64,000 nt of DNA. It comes from JAJFUE01 sp041687335. Its GTDB lineage: Bacteria > Sumerlaeota > Sumerlaeia > MVZB01. This document shows, piece after piece, positions 1 through 9,904 of the stretch (positions are counted from its first letter, which is position 1; each line of letters begins with the position of its first letter). Made by a program: the position numbers and the translations under genes. Under the pieces are notes generated by a model that made no database searches, was not told the DNA's origin, and saw only the letters and a list, made by a program, of their open reading frames with translations. The stretch lies in NCBI GenBank assembly GCA_041687335.1, contig JAWLCE010000014.1:1-64000 (forward strand), in the 5' to 3' direction.

Positions 1-98
1 TTCAATTCCTGCCTTTGCGACCTTTGGCCGTTTCCTCTGCGCCTTTGCGACAAAAACATGAAGGATCAGAGGGGCGGCAAATTCTCGCGCCGCGGCGC

Positions 99-128
99 TT
101 GATACCCTCCCCTTGCCTGTGCGAGAAT
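99..128 (+). promoter_or_regulatory. Candidate sigma70-type promoter for the carB fragment
   Basis: A TTGATA box at 99-104 and GAGAAT at 123-128 are separated by 18 nt, about 55 nt upstream of the start codon. This supports the downstream gene being transcribed by itself. The match is by eye only. The same leader holds two copies of GCCTTTGCGAC (11-21 and 41-51). Confidence 0.4.
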
Positions 129-182
129 GCCGGAATTTGACCCGGTGCAGACGCGCCGCAGATCCCCCTCGCGGAGCCTCCC

Positions 183-2021
<1,839 letters not shown>

Positions 2022-2040
2022 GCGCCCACAAAAAAACAAA

Positions 2041-2085
2041 CCGCCTGAAGCTTGGTTCCCCGCAAGGGGTCCCCGCCTCAGGCGG
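2041..2085. terminator. Bidirectional terminator between carB and fabG
   Basis: The arms CCGCCTGA (2041-2048) and TCAGGCGG (2078-2085) enclose an inner CCCC/GGGG hairpin (2058-2061 with 2066-2069). A T-rich tract follows on the plus strand and an A-rich tract precedes it, which is T-rich for the minus strand. It lies exactly between two convergent genes. Confidence 0.7.
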
Positions 2086-2111
2086 CCTTTGTTCGTTGAG
2101 CGGATCGGCGA

Positions 2112-2861
2112 TTACATCGCCATGCCGCCGTCGACGTTGAGCACATGGCCGGTGATGTATTGCGCGGCGGGCGAGGCCAGGAACAACACCGCGTCGGCGA
2201 CCTCATCGGCCGTCCCCAGGCGCCCCAGCGGAACCGCCTTCATCAGGTTTTCCTTCACCTCGTCGGTCAGCACATCGGTCATCGCCGTGGCGATGAAGCC
2301 GGGCGCCACCGCGTTGACCGTGATGCCCCGGCTGCCCATCTCACGCGCCAGGCTCTTGCTGAAGCCGATGATGCCCGCCTTGCTTGCCGAGTAATTGCAC
2401 TGGCCCGCGTTGCCCATGATCCCGACGACCGAGGCGATCGAGATGATGCGCCCGGAGCGTTGCTTGCCCATCGGCCGGATTGCCGCCTTCGAGCAGGCAT
2501 AGACCGAATTCAAATTGATGTTGATCACCAGCTGCCAATCCTCGGGCGTCATCCGCGCCAGCAGCTTGTCGCGCGTGATACCGGCGTTGTTGACCAGGAT
2601 GTCGAGCCGGCCGTGGCGCGCCACCGTCTCGTCGATCAGCCGCTGGCAGTCCTCGGCCTTCGAAACGTCGACTGCGGCGGCCTCCACCGGCACGCCAAAG
2701 CTCGCGGCCAGCTCGCCCGCAGTCTGTTGCGCACCCTCCAGATTGAGGTCCGCCACAATGACCGTGGCGCCCGCGCCAGCCAGTTTCTCACAGATTGAGC
2801 GCCCGATCCCGCGCGCCCCGCCGGTCACCACGGCCACCTGGTCCTTCAGCATCTTATCCAT
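2112..2861 (-). CDS. fabG: 3-oxoacyl-ACP reductase (SDR family)
   Basis: NADPH-dependent reduction of 3-oxoacyl-ACP in the fatty-acid elongation cycle (cytoplasm). The 249-aa product is a classical short-chain dehydrogenase: cofactor motif TGGARGIG at residues 13-20, NNAG at 91-94, catalytic Ser144 and the YSASK motif with Tyr157 and Lys161, and the C-terminal HVLNVDGGMAM typical of FabG. The start at 2861 is chosen because AAGGAG lies 6 nt upstream. The open frame extends much further 5' but without SDR similarity. Other fatty-acid genes are absent nearby, so a different SDR substrate is possible, but the match to FabG is close throughout. Confidence 0.9.
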   Translation of the reverse strand: MDKMLKDQVAVVTGGARGIGRSICEKLAGAGATVIVADLNLEGAQQTAGELAASFGVPVEAAAVDVSKAEDCQRLIDETVARHGRLDILVNNAGITRDKLLARMTPEDWQLVININLNSVYACSKAAIRPMGKQRSGRIISIASVVGIMGNAGQCNYSASKAGIIGFSKSLAREMGSRGITVNAVAPGFIATAMTDVLTDEVKENLMKAVPLGRLGTADEVADAVLFLASPAAQYITGHVLNVDGGMAM

Positions 2862-2978
2862 CATCAGCTCCTTGGGGTATGTTGGCAACATCTCCGCCGC
2901 CAGCGCGCGGCGCGCCTCACAAATTGTCAAAATCGCGATGCACATACAACAAAAAACCCGCGACCGCCAAAACGAACA

Positions 2979-3006
2979 GAGTCCGGCCCACGGCGGGGCC
3001 GGACTC
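2979..3006 (-). terminator. Hairpin terminator after the DUF1080 gene
   Basis: A perfect 11-bp stem (GAGTCCGGCCC at 2979-2989 with its complement at 2996-3006) lies just 3' of the minus-strand gene ending at 3043. A T-rich stretch follows on that strand. Confidence 0.6.
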
Positions 3007-3042
3007 CGAATGATGCAACCTGAACAACCGGTCCGCCGGCGA

Positions 3043-3801
3043 TTACTTCTCGATCCGGCGAACCTTGATGTTGCGGAACTCGCACTGGTCATGGTGGTCC
3101 TGCAGCACGATGTGCCCGACGCCATGACTGCTCCAGCCTTCGATCGGCGCGAACTTGCTGGCCGCGACGGCGGCGTTGAGTTCCGGCGAGTCGAACGCAT
3201 ACTCCACGACCTTGCGGCCGTTCAGGTAATGCTCGCCGCGCCCATCACGCACCACGATCCGCGCATTATTCCAGGCTTCGAGGTCGAAGCTCGGGTCGCT
3301 CGGGGGCAGCATGTCATACAGCGACCCCGTATACTGCAGCGGGTTGAGCGCCGGCACGTAGTTGGGGTCGACGATCTGAAACTCAAAACCCAGCGCCCCC
3401 GACCGCTTTTGCAACGCCGGCTTGACGTTGTACTTGACCCCACTGTTGCCACCCGGGCTGATCTTCCAGTCCACCGAGAACTCGAAGTCATCAAACTGCT
3501 CGACGGTCATCAGGTCGCCGCCGGGAAGCGGCTTGCCTTCGGCATCCTTAGGCACGTCGTCGCGCGCGACTTTGCGCAGGACACCATCCTCGATCACCCA
3601 GTGGTGGGGCGCAACCTCCGCGCGCACCACACCGCGCCAGCCATCAAGCGTCTTGCCATCGAACAGAAGCACCCAGCCGTCGGCCACTTCCTGTTCGCTG
3701 AGCGTGTTGTGCGTGCTGGGGCAGCAGGGGGCGGCCTCGGCGGCCCAGGCTGACGGCGTCAGTGCCAGCACCGCAATCATCCATGTCATCAACCGCAACA
3801 T
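3043..3801 (-). CDS. Secreted DUF1080 / 3-keto-disaccharide hydrolase domain protein
   Basis: 252 aa. Residues 1-20 form a signal peptide (hydrophobic MTWMIAVLALTPSAWA, cleavage near AWA-AE). The rest is a single DUF1080 domain, a concanavalin-like beta-sandwich, starting near DGWVLLFDGKTLDGWRG and including FEFSVDWKISPGGNSGVKY and the C-terminal EFRNIKVRRIEK. Some family members cleave 3-keto-glycosides and many act on plant glycans outside the cytoplasm; the substrate here is unknown. An AAGGAAA ribosome site precedes the ATG at a suitable distance. The family is strongly expanded in Planctomycetota and related phyla. It stands alone, with a terminator after it and divergent hprK before it. 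Confidence 0.85.
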   Translation of the reverse strand: MLRLMTWMIAVLALTPSAWAAEAAPCCPSTHNTLSEQEVADGWVLLFDGKTLDGWRGVVRAEVAPHHWVIEDGVLRKVARDDVPKDAEGKPLPGGDLMTVEQFDDFEFSVDWKISPGGNSGVKYNVKPALQKRSGALGFEFQIVDPNYVPALNPLQYTGSLYDMLPPSDPSFDLEAWNNARIVVRDGRGEHYLNGRKVVEYAFDSPELNAAVAASKFAPIEGWSSHGVGHIVLQDHHDQCEFRNIKVRRIEK

Positions 3802-3921
3802 TGTTTTTCATTTCCTTTCAGGTGGAAAGTTCTCTTCGAACCATCGGGATCAGCATATGCAATTCGCCCGCCAAACACAAGCCGCAGCAGTGGCGACATG
3901 GGGCCGGCTTTCAGGACCTTC

Positions 3922-3950
3922 TTGTCGACCGGGCGACCGCGGAGTATGCT
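3922..3950 (+). promoter_or_regulatory. Candidate promoter of hprK
   Basis: TTGTCG (3922-3927), a 17-nt spacer and TATGCT (3945-3950), ending 29 nt before the hprK ATG. Match by eye, 4/6 in each box. Confidence 0.45.
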
Positions 3951-3979
3951 GGCACGTAACGTTCGCGAAAGGACTCCCC

Positions 3980-4993
3980 ATGGCCCCCCAACCGTTTGAT
4001 CCGCAGCACCCCCTGACCGTCCAGGAAATGCTGGAACGCAAGGGGCGGGAGTGGGACCTTGAAATCGTCGCTGGCCACGCCGGACTTGATTCCGTCATCA
4101 CCACGGCCGAGCTCAACCGGCCAGGCTTGGCGCTGGCCGGCTACTACGAGGTTTTCTCGGCCCAGCGCATCCAACTGATCGGACTGACCGAGTCTTCCTT
4201 CCTCAAGAGCCTTGATGCCGACTTGCGCCGGCGGGCCGTCGATCGCACTCTTGGATTCACGATCCCCTGCGTGATCGTCACCTCGGCCCAGGATGCCGCC
4301 GCCGAGCTGCGGGAGGTCTGTGAGGCTCGCTCGATCCCGCTGCTGCGCACCACCCAGATCACCTCCCCTTTCCAGTCCGACCTCGGGCATTACCTGGAGC
4401 GCCGGCTGGCCCCCAGCTGGACCGTCCACGGGGTGATGATGGATGTCTTCGGCCTGGGCGTGCTGATCCGTGGCAAAAGCGGCGTCGGCAAGAGTGAGTG
4501 CGGGCTGGAGCTGGTCGAGCGTGGCCATCGCCTGATTGCCGACGACGTTGTCCTGCTGCGACGGGTCGGCAAGAACGAGCTGCTTGCCGAGACTCCCTCC
4601 AACATCGGCTATCACATGGAAATTCGCGGCATCGGCATCATCGACGTGGAGCTGCTCTTCGGCGTCCGCGCCGTGCGCGAGGAGGCCCCGCTCAAGCTGA
4701 TGGTGACGATGGAACCCTGGGACCCGGACAAGGAATACGAGCGACTTGGGCTGGCAGACCGCTACACCACGCTTTTCGATTGCCGCATCCCCGAATACGT
4801 CTTGCCGGTCGAGCCTGGCCGCAATATCGCCAAGTTGGTCGAGGTCGCCGCACTCACCCAACGGCTTGAGGATCAAGGCATCAACGTGGCCCGTGAGTTC
4901 GACCAGCGCATCATGGAGGCAATTCAGAAAAAGATCCGCCCCACCCGCGTCTTTACCGCCATCGACCGACTTTACCGAAACGTAAAGGACTGA
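3980..4993 (+). CDS. hprK: HPr kinase/phosphorylase
   Basis: Bifunctional enzyme that phosphorylates and dephosphorylates a serine of HPr or HPr-like proteins, linking carbon status to regulation. 337 aa. The N-terminal HprK domain spans ~8-130. The C-terminal kinase domain contains the P-loop GKSGVGKSE (~164-172), the HRLIADDVV segment and the family signature EIRGIGIIDVELLFGV (~214-229). The start at 3980 has AAAGGA 6 nt upstream; the longer open frame 5' of it overlaps the divergent DUF1080 gene and is not HprK-like. No PTS genes are in the window. In non-Firmicutes, HprK often works with PTS-Ntr-like proteins, so the partner here is unknown. Confidence 0.92.
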   Translation: MAPQPFDPQHPLTVQEMLERKGREWDLEIVAGHAGLDSVITTAELNRPGLALAGYYEVFSAQRIQLIGLTESSFLKSLDADLRRRAVDRTLGFTIPCVIVTSAQDAAAELREVCEARSIPLLRTTQITSPFQSDLGHYLERRLAPSWTVHGVMMDVFGLGVLIRGKSGVGKSECGLELVERGHRLIADDVVLLRRVGKNELLAETPSNIGYHMEIRGIGIIDVELLFGVRAVREEAPLKLMVTMEPWDPDKEYERLGLADRYTTLFDCRIPEYVLPVEPGRNIAKLVEVAALTQRLEDQGINVAREFDQRIMEAIQKKIRPTRVFTAIDRLYRNVKD

Positions 4994-4997
4994 GCTC

Positions 4998-5384
4998 TCA
5001 CGCCCAGCGTGCCAACATCACCCCGGCGACCAGCGCGGCAAAACCCAGCCCGTTCTGCAGCGTAACATTGGCCAGCGCCCGCAGCCAGTCCGAGCGCATC
5101 ATGACGCCCGTTTCCAAAATGAAGGTCGAGAAAGTCGTGAATGCCCCCATGAAGCCCACCAGCACCAGCAGGCGCGTCTCGGGCGCCACCCGCCAGCGGT
5201 GCTCGAACAGCGACCACAGCAGTCCCGCCATGAAGCAGCCCACCATGTTCACCGTCAATGTGCCCAGAGGAAATGATAGACCCGGAACCCGCTGCACCAG
5301 ACTCGCCAGCCCATGCCGGGCCAGCGTCCCCAGTCCGCCGGCCAGCGCCAGCGCGGCAAGTTTAGGTAGCATCAATGTCCGCAT
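4998..5384 (-). CDS. crcB: Fluoride ion channel CrcB/FluC
   Basis: Small inner-membrane fluoride exporter that works as a dual-topology dimer. 128 aa, the usual length, with four hydrophobic segments and the family motifs GGLGTLARH (~16-24), GTLTVNMVGCF (~41-51) and GFMGAFTTFSTF (~78-89). It converges with hprK (4-nt gap) and lies downstream of the pseudopilin cluster on the same strand. A small hairpin (5390-5395 with 5400-5405) sits just upstream. No fluoride-riboswitch core was recognised there. The ATG at 5384 has no good ribosome site, so the ATG at 5372 is an alternative. Confidence 0.88.
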   Translation of the reverse strand: MRTLMLPKLAALALAGGLGTLARHGLASLVQRVPGLSFPLGTLTVNMVGCFMAGLLWSLFEHRWRVAPETRLLVLVGFMGAFTTFSTFILETGVMMRSDWLRALANVTLQNGLGFAALVAGVMLARWA

Positions 5385-5421
5385 CCCCGGGAGCTAAAAA
5401 GCTCCGGCCCCCGCCGGCACA

Positions 5422-6135
5422 TCAGTAACCGAAATTGGTCACGTCATCGGCGGCGGCGCCGGTGAACGAATAGCCGTTCAGGCTGCCCAGCGACATCCCG
5501 TCCGGCCCCAACGAAATGATCTGGTAGCTGCCGGCGTTGTAATAGGTTTCTCCGAGCGCCACGAACGGATTGGGCGCCGGCAACGACGTATTGGCGCCGA
5601 CGGGCGCCGCGCCCGGGAACAGGTTCGTCCCGCCGTTGAAGTTGCCGTTGCGCACCCCATAGTCCGAGCGGCGAACGTAAATCAGCGGCCGCCCCCAAGG
5701 GTCAAGGATGTCATACTGGCCCGGCATCAGTGAGGGCTCCTGACTGCCGCGCAACTGGTTCTTCTGCAGGTTGACATACGGCCCCTGCCAGCGCGTCTCG
5801 GGGAAATTGCTGTTGCCCGTCAGGCTGTGCACCAGCGCGAGGTGCAGATAGCCGCTGCCGTCGTTCCGGTCGCTGAGGCTGGGACTGTTGATCGGCGGCA
5901 CAGCTATCCCCGAGCCGCTGGGTGGATACGACCCCGTGTCCAGCTCGTAGCGCGTGATCGCCATCTCGAGGTTGCTGATCAACGCATGGGTGGCGGCAAT
6001 CCGTGCGCGCTCGGCTTGGTTGGAATACACGCCCGTGGCGACCGTCGCCAGCAGGCTGATGATCAGCACCACGATCAGCAGCTCCAGCAGGGTCACCGCC
6101 AGCTTGCCTTCAGGCTTTTTACGTTGGATTGCCAT
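5422..6135 (-). CDS. GspG-like pseudopilin, array member 5 (most downstream)
   Basis: 237 aa. Class III prepilin signal: charged leader ending KLA, then VTLLELLIVVLIISLL with Glu at +5 (cleavage after Ala). This is processed by a prepilin peptidase and assembled by an inner-membrane platform. The globular part has the GspG calcium-loop signature (DPWGRP, ~144-149) and a WQGPYVNL motif. The C-terminal ISLGPDGMSLG resembles the LSLGPNGLPG of its neighbours. It is the last of five tandem paralogues on one strand with short gaps, so probably cotranscribed. It is longer than a canonical GspG (~145 aa) because of inserts around the calcium loop. Its exact role is unknown. Confidence 0.8.
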   Translation of the reverse strand: MAIQRKKPEGKLAVTLLELLIVVLIISLLATVATGVYSNQAERARIAATHALISNLEMAITRYELDTGSYPPSGSGIAVPPINSPSLSDRNDGSGYLHLALVHSLTGNSNFPETRWQGPYVNLQKNQLRGSQEPSLMPGQYDILDPWGRPLIYVRRSDYGVRNGNFNGGTNLFPGAAPVGANTSLPAPNPFVALGETYYNAGSYQIISLGPDGMSLGSLNGYSFTGAAADDVTNFGY

Positions 6136-6188
6136 CTTCTACTTCCTTAAGCCTCATGCGCTCCGTGCCGCTCGCGGCGCGGGCGAAA

Positions 6189-7016
6189 TCAATCATTGAT
6201 CTCGATGCCGCGCCAGCCGCCGAACTGATAAATGATGTCGTCGCCCTGGCCGTAGCCGTCCCCGCCGTTGTTGGTCCCGTTGCCCGGGAGTCCGTTCGGC
6301 CCCAGCGAGAGCAACGTCGGCCGGTCGAAGATCCGCGTCGTGGGGAACTGCCGGGTCGTCACCGCACCGCCCGTGGCCCCTGTTCCCGTGCTGACCTGAT
6401 ACTCCGGCCCCTCGCTCAGCATGATCGGGCCGGTCTGCGTGAAATACTCGAAGGGATTGCTCGGGTCGGGCGGCGGGAAGGTCGCCCCATAGAACGAGAA
6501 GAAGATATAGTCGTTGCCCCACGGGTCGTCGGGCCAGTCATTGTTGTTCACGTCGCGATGCCAGTTGATGTAGGGCCCATCCCAGCCAAAGTTGGTCTCG
6601 TTGCGCACAAGCTGCTGGAACAGCGCGATGCCGTTGGCCGGCGGCAGCCCCATCTCCGTGCTCAGGAAGATTTCATCCGAGCGGTGGTAGATCTGCGAGT
6701 TGTCGATCTGGTTGGTGATGCCATTGTCGGCCACGCCACCCAGCCGGCTCGCCGCCGCGGCATTAGGCACCGCATCCCCCGTAAAGCCGTCATTGAGCGC
6801 GTAGAGGCGGATGTAGTAGCCCGTATCCATCGCCACCCGCTGCATCGATTCCGCCAACTGCTTCATTTCCATCTGGGTGGTCGCCACGCGCGCCTTGGCC
6901 GCCTGATTGGTGTAGACCGGCACCGCCAGCGTTGCCAGCAGCGCGACCACCACCACCACCACCAGCAACTCGGTCATCGTGACGCCGCGTGTGTGGCGAT
7001 ACTTGTTCGGACTCAT
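6189..7016 (-). CDS. GspG-like pseudopilin, array member 4
   Basis: 275 aa. The start at 7016 is chosen for a GGAGG 8 nt upstream and a compact leader (11 residues ending HTRG), followed by VTMTELLVVVVVVALL with Glu at +5. The globular domain carries NFGWDGPYINWHRD, NDWPDDPWGND and a C-terminal SLGPNGLPGNG plus an acidic glycine stretch (GDGYGQGDD) that could bind calcium. It is very similar in motif order, and at DNA level, to the next gene upstream (7100-7882), pointing to tandem duplication. It is predicted to be cleaved by prepilin peptidase and inserted in a pseudopilus. Confidence 0.8.
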   Translation of the reverse strand: MSPNKYRHTRGVTMTELLVVVVVVALLATLAVPVYTNQAAKARVATTQMEMKQLAESMQRVAMDTGYYIRLYALNDGFTGDAVPNAAAASRLGGVADNGITNQIDNSQIYHRSDEIFLSTEMGLPPANGIALFQQLVRNETNFGWDGPYINWHRDVNNNDWPDDPWGNDYIFFSFYGATFPPPDPSNPFEYFTQTGPIMLSEGPEYQVSTGTGATGGAVTTRQFPTTRIFDRPTLLSLGPNGLPGNGTNNGGDGYGQGDDIIYQFGGWRGIEIND

Positions 7017-7099
7017 CGGATCATCCTCCATCCTCTGGGCGCGCCGGCCGCGGCGCGGTCTGTTCACTGATTTCATCGGCCGCCCGGGGGCGGCTGCCG

Positions 7100-7882
7100 T
7101 CATTGTCCCGCCGCGAACGAATACACGATGTCGTCGCCCTCGCCATACCCGTCGTTGGGGTCGTCCGTCCCGTTGCCGGGCAGGCCGTTGGGCCCCATCG
7201 AGAGCAGCGTCGGTCGGTCAAACAGATAGGCCGCGTCGTATTGCAGAGGAGTCGAACCCCCACTGCCGTCCGACACCAAGTGGGACGGGCCGAGAATCTG
7301 GAACTGCCACCCCGAGTTCTGCTCGGCCACGGGCTGGTTGACCGGCGGATAGATCACGCCGTTGACCGTGAACAACAAGTAGTCGTTGCCCCACGGATCG
7401 TCCGGCCAGTCATTCTGGTTGGCGTCGCGGTGCCAGTTCAGATACGGTCCCTGCCAGCCGAAGTTCGTCTCGCTGCGCATCAGGCGGCTGAAAATCTCCG
7501 TCTGGTTGGGCGGAAACGACTGGCTCTCCAGCGAAATGAAGATCGAGTGCGGCACCGTCCCGTAGAGACCCCCGGTCAGCCCCACGTCGGTAATTCCCTG
7601 CAACTTGCTCAGCGGCGAGGAGTTTGCGATTCCGTCCCCGCGGATGCCGTCGTTGAGCACATCCAGCCGATAGAGATAGTTGGTCTGGATGAAGGCCCGC
7701 TCCAGCGAGTCCGCCAGATGCTGCATGTCCTTGTGAGCCGCGGCGATCCGGGCTTCCTCGCTGCGTCGCGTCAGCACGGGCGTCATGATCAGCACCAGCA
7801 TGCCGATAATCATCACGACCACCACCAACTCGACGATGGTAAAGCCCGCAACCGCGCGCCGGGTCCAGTGTTTCATATTCAT
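7100..7882 (-). CDS. GspG-like pseudopilin, array member 3
   Basis: 260 aa. Leader of 13 residues ending AG, then FTIVELVVVVMIIGML (Glu +5), the classical type II/IV prepilin signal. The globular part has NFGWQGPYLNWHRD, NDWPDDPWGNDYLLF, FDRPTLLSMGPNGLPGNG and GYGEGDDIVYSF. It is the closest paralogue of the downstream gene at 6189-7016. An AGGAAA element lies just upstream of the ATG. Position inside the five-gene array suggests cotranscription. A minor-pseudopilin role is inferred from family only. Confidence 0.8.
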   Translation of the reverse strand: MNMKHWTRRAVAGFTIVELVVVVMIIGMLVLIMTPVLTRRSEEARIAAAHKDMQHLADSLERAFIQTNYLYRLDVLNDGIRGDGIANSSPLSKLQGITDVGLTGGLYGTVPHSIFISLESQSFPPNQTEIFSRLMRSETNFGWQGPYLNWHRDANQNDWPDDPWGNDYLLFTVNGVIYPPVNQPVAEQNSGWQFQILGPSHLVSDGSGGSTPLQYDAAYLFDRPTLLSMGPNGLPGNGTDDPNDGYGEGDDIVYSFAAGQ

Positions 7883-7897
7883 CTCGGCTTTCCTGCC

Positions 7898-8677
7898 TCA
7901 AAATTCTCGCGATAGATCGTCAAAGGTTCCCAAGGCGCCCGTTTCCCGGAAGAAATGGTTCGAGGTATAGTTGGTCACTTGCCCCGGCCCTCCATTGGGG
8001 CCCAGGCAATAGATCACCGCCGTGTTGAAGTTGGTCTCATTGGTCAACGGCGTCGGATACCCATATTCGCCGATCTGCCCCGGTCCAAAGAAAATATAGG
8101 GATTTCCCCACGGGTCGATCGGGTAGCGCGACCGATTGACCGCCCCCTGCCCACGCTCGTCGAAGCCATCCTCCTCAAGCAGCAGCACCGGCCCCTCCTG
8201 GGGGTTCAGCCCCGCCACCGCATCCCCGCGGAACAACTGCGGCAGACCCTCGACCACCTCACGCAGCAGGCGCTGGCGGTTCGGCACTGCATAAGGCCCG
8301 TTCCAATTGTTGCGGAACGCATTCAACGAGGCTTGGTTGATCGGCTGGTTCCAGGTTGCCTTAGGCAGCTTGATCTGGGCCACCGCCTGACTGTCCCCCG
8401 GATCCGCCGACGGATGCGACAGGTCGAACAACCTCACATAATAACCGGTGTCGGCGTGGATCATCATCTGCGCCAGCTCGATCTGCTTCATATCCGCCAT
8501 CGCGGCGGTAATGCGCGACTCCTCGATCCGCTTGCGCAGAAGCGGCATCAGGATCAGCGCCAGGATCGCAATGATCGTGGCCACGGCCGACATTTCGAGC
8601 GCGGTGAAGCCCAGTCGGCTCCGCCGCCGCCCAAGTGCGCGTCCGGTCAGGATGGTATATGGCGAGATTGCACGCAT
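7898..8677 (-). CDS. GspG-like pseudopilin, array member 2
   Basis: 259 aa from the ATG at 8677, which has AGGA about 10 nt upstream. The leader is longer (about 22 residues, rich in Arg, ending RLG), then FTALEMSAVATIIAILAL with Glu at +5. The mature part has the NWNGPY motif, YPIDPWGNPYIFFG (GspG calcium loop) and CLGPNGGPG near the C terminus. It is divergent from its neighbours but has the same overall architecture, so it belongs to the same paralogous array. Confidence 0.78.
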   Translation of the reverse strand: MRAISPYTILTGRALGRRRSRLGFTALEMSAVATIIAILALILMPLLRKRIEESRITAAMADMKQIELAQMMIHADTGYYVRLFDLSHPSADPGDSQAVAQIKLPKATWNQPINQASLNAFRNNWNGPYAVPNRQRLLREVVEGLPQLFRGDAVAGLNPQEGPVLLLEEDGFDERGQGAVNRSRYPIDPWGNPYIFFGPGQIGEYGYPTPLTNETNFNTAVIYCLGPNGGPGQVTNYTSNHFFRETGALGTFDDLSREF

Positions 8678-8699
8678 CGGTCGCTCTTCCTGCAGTTGA

Positions 8700-9614
8700 T
8701 TAGAATTCCCAGACAACATCGTCGGTCCCGTCCTGAAGCATCCCCACCGCGCCCTCGGCGTCATTCACAGTCCCAGGAAAATAGAACGACTGCTCCAGGT
8801 CCTCGCTGGTCAGGTTGCTCAGCGACAGCGCCCCGGTGATGCCGTATGAACGCAGCACGTATTCGGCGCCATCGGGATCATCGCCCACCTCATACCGCCC
8901 CACCAGTGACGCATTCGTCAGCGTCGCGTAATAGGCCGGGTGCTTGAGCTGGGTCTCGATGGTGCCGCCCGGCACCCGGTTGGCCCCATAGCTGACGACC
9001 GCATTGAGGAAGCTGGGATCCTCGCCCGGCTGGGCCAACCGATAGCGCGCCAGCCCGTTCTCGAAAGTCCGCACCACCTGATACACCACCCACGGGTTGC
9101 CCCACGTGTCCGCCGGCCAATCCACCAGGCTGATGTCCTGACCCGTCTGTTGCTGGAACAGCGACCGGAAGGACAGCGTCTGCTGGTCGAGCAAGCGCAT
9201 GATCACGAACGAGCGGTGACCCTGGCTCAAGCGCGTGCGCGTCTTGGAGGAATAAGGGCCTTTCCATTGGTTGTTGACCTGCCCGGCGCGCCGCGTCGCC
9301 CCCAGCGTTCCATAGGTGTCGAAGTGCGGCCGCATGACCAGCTCGTTCGACGGGTTACGGATCACCACCGTGCTCAGATCCTGACTAAGCAGGTGCAGGC
9401 GCGGATAGATCGCCAGGTTATCGTGGGCCAGTTGCAGCGACTTGCCGAGCTGTTCCGCCTCCGGATACATCAGCTTCTTGCGAGTCTGATCGAAAAAGCC
9501 TTGGATGGAGATGATCGCGATCGCTGAAAACAAGGCGATCAGCGAGGTCACGATGATGATCTCCAGCAGGGTGAAACCTGCGCGCATTTGCGCAGCCATT
9601 TTCGCTCGTCTCAT
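8700..9614 (-). CDS. GspG-like pseudopilin, array member 1 (first of cluster)
   Basis: 304 aa from the ATG at 9614. A GGTGAG lies 7 nt upstream; an ATG at 9650 has no ribosome site. The leader ends RAG, followed by FTLLEIIIVTSLIALFSA (Glu +5). The globular domain contains QWKGPYSSK, WPADTWGNPWVVYQ (a variant calcium loop, DTWGN) and a long C-terminal extension. It is the most upstream gene of the array, so the promoter should lie in 9615-9900. It is the most divergent copy, possibly the tip or priming subunit, but this is inference. Confidence 0.75.
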   Translation of the reverse strand: MRRAKMAAQMRAGFTLLEIIIVTSLIALFSAIAIISIQGFFDQTRKKLMYPEAEQLGKSLQLAHDNLAIYPRLHLLSQDLSTVVIRNPSNELVMRPHFDTYGTLGATRRAGQVNNQWKGPYSSKTRTRLSQGHRSFVIMRLLDQQTLSFRSLFQQQTGQDISLVDWPADTWGNPWVVYQVVRTFENGLARYRLAQPGEDPSFLNAVVSYGANRVPGGTIETQLKHPAYYATLTNASLVGRYEVGDDPDGAEYVLRSYGITGALSLSNLTSEDLEQSFYFPGTVNDAEGAVGMLQDGTDDVVWEF

Positions 9615-9904
9615 GGCTTGACTCACCAACCTGCCTCGGGATCCGTTCATGCGGAGCCGTTATTTGTTGCGTTTACTCCGCTTAACACGGGTAAACGTAA
9701 TCATGAAGTCAGTTATAGGTCGCTGCGCCCTGCCTGTCAACAAGCGTTTCCCGCTATCTCCCCGCCCCCCTCCGGCCACCACTCCGATTTCCGACCCCCG
9801 CATCCCTTGTCGTGGCCGCCGCCACCGCCCCCTGGATGCCCATATTTTGCGTCCCCCATTGATTTATTTTGTTTTTCCGACCCTGCCGCGACTACATTAC
9901 GGCG
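9615..9904. promoter_or_regulatory. Divergent control region between pseudopilin array and hrpB
   Basis: About 290 nt without genes, AT-richer near 9660-9720. An inverted repeat GTTTAC (9671-9676) with GTAAAC (9691-9696) lies upstream of the pseudopilin array and could be an operator. On the plus strand TTGTTT (9869-9874), an 18-nt spacer and TACATT (9893-9898) form a promoter-like pair that would place the hrpB transcript start at or very near its ATG (possibly leaderless). All by eye. Confidence 0.35.

Noticed and set aside
2862..3200. N-terminal extension of FabG
   Set aside because: The extended frame is antisense to the DUF1080 gene end and lacks SDR similarity; AAGGAG supports the start at 2861.
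3949..3966. Sigma54-like TGGCAC...GC upstream of hprK
   Set aside because: The distance between the GG and GC elements is about 2 nt too long; a sigma70-like pair fits better.
3422..3979. Long N-terminal extension of HprK
   Set aside because: The extension overlaps the DUF1080 gene, has no similarity to HprK, and the ATG at 3980 has a good ribosome site.
5385..5421. Fluoride riboswitch upstream of crcB
   Set aside because: Only a simple hairpin is present; the conserved pseudoknot core sequence was not found, and the gap is too short.
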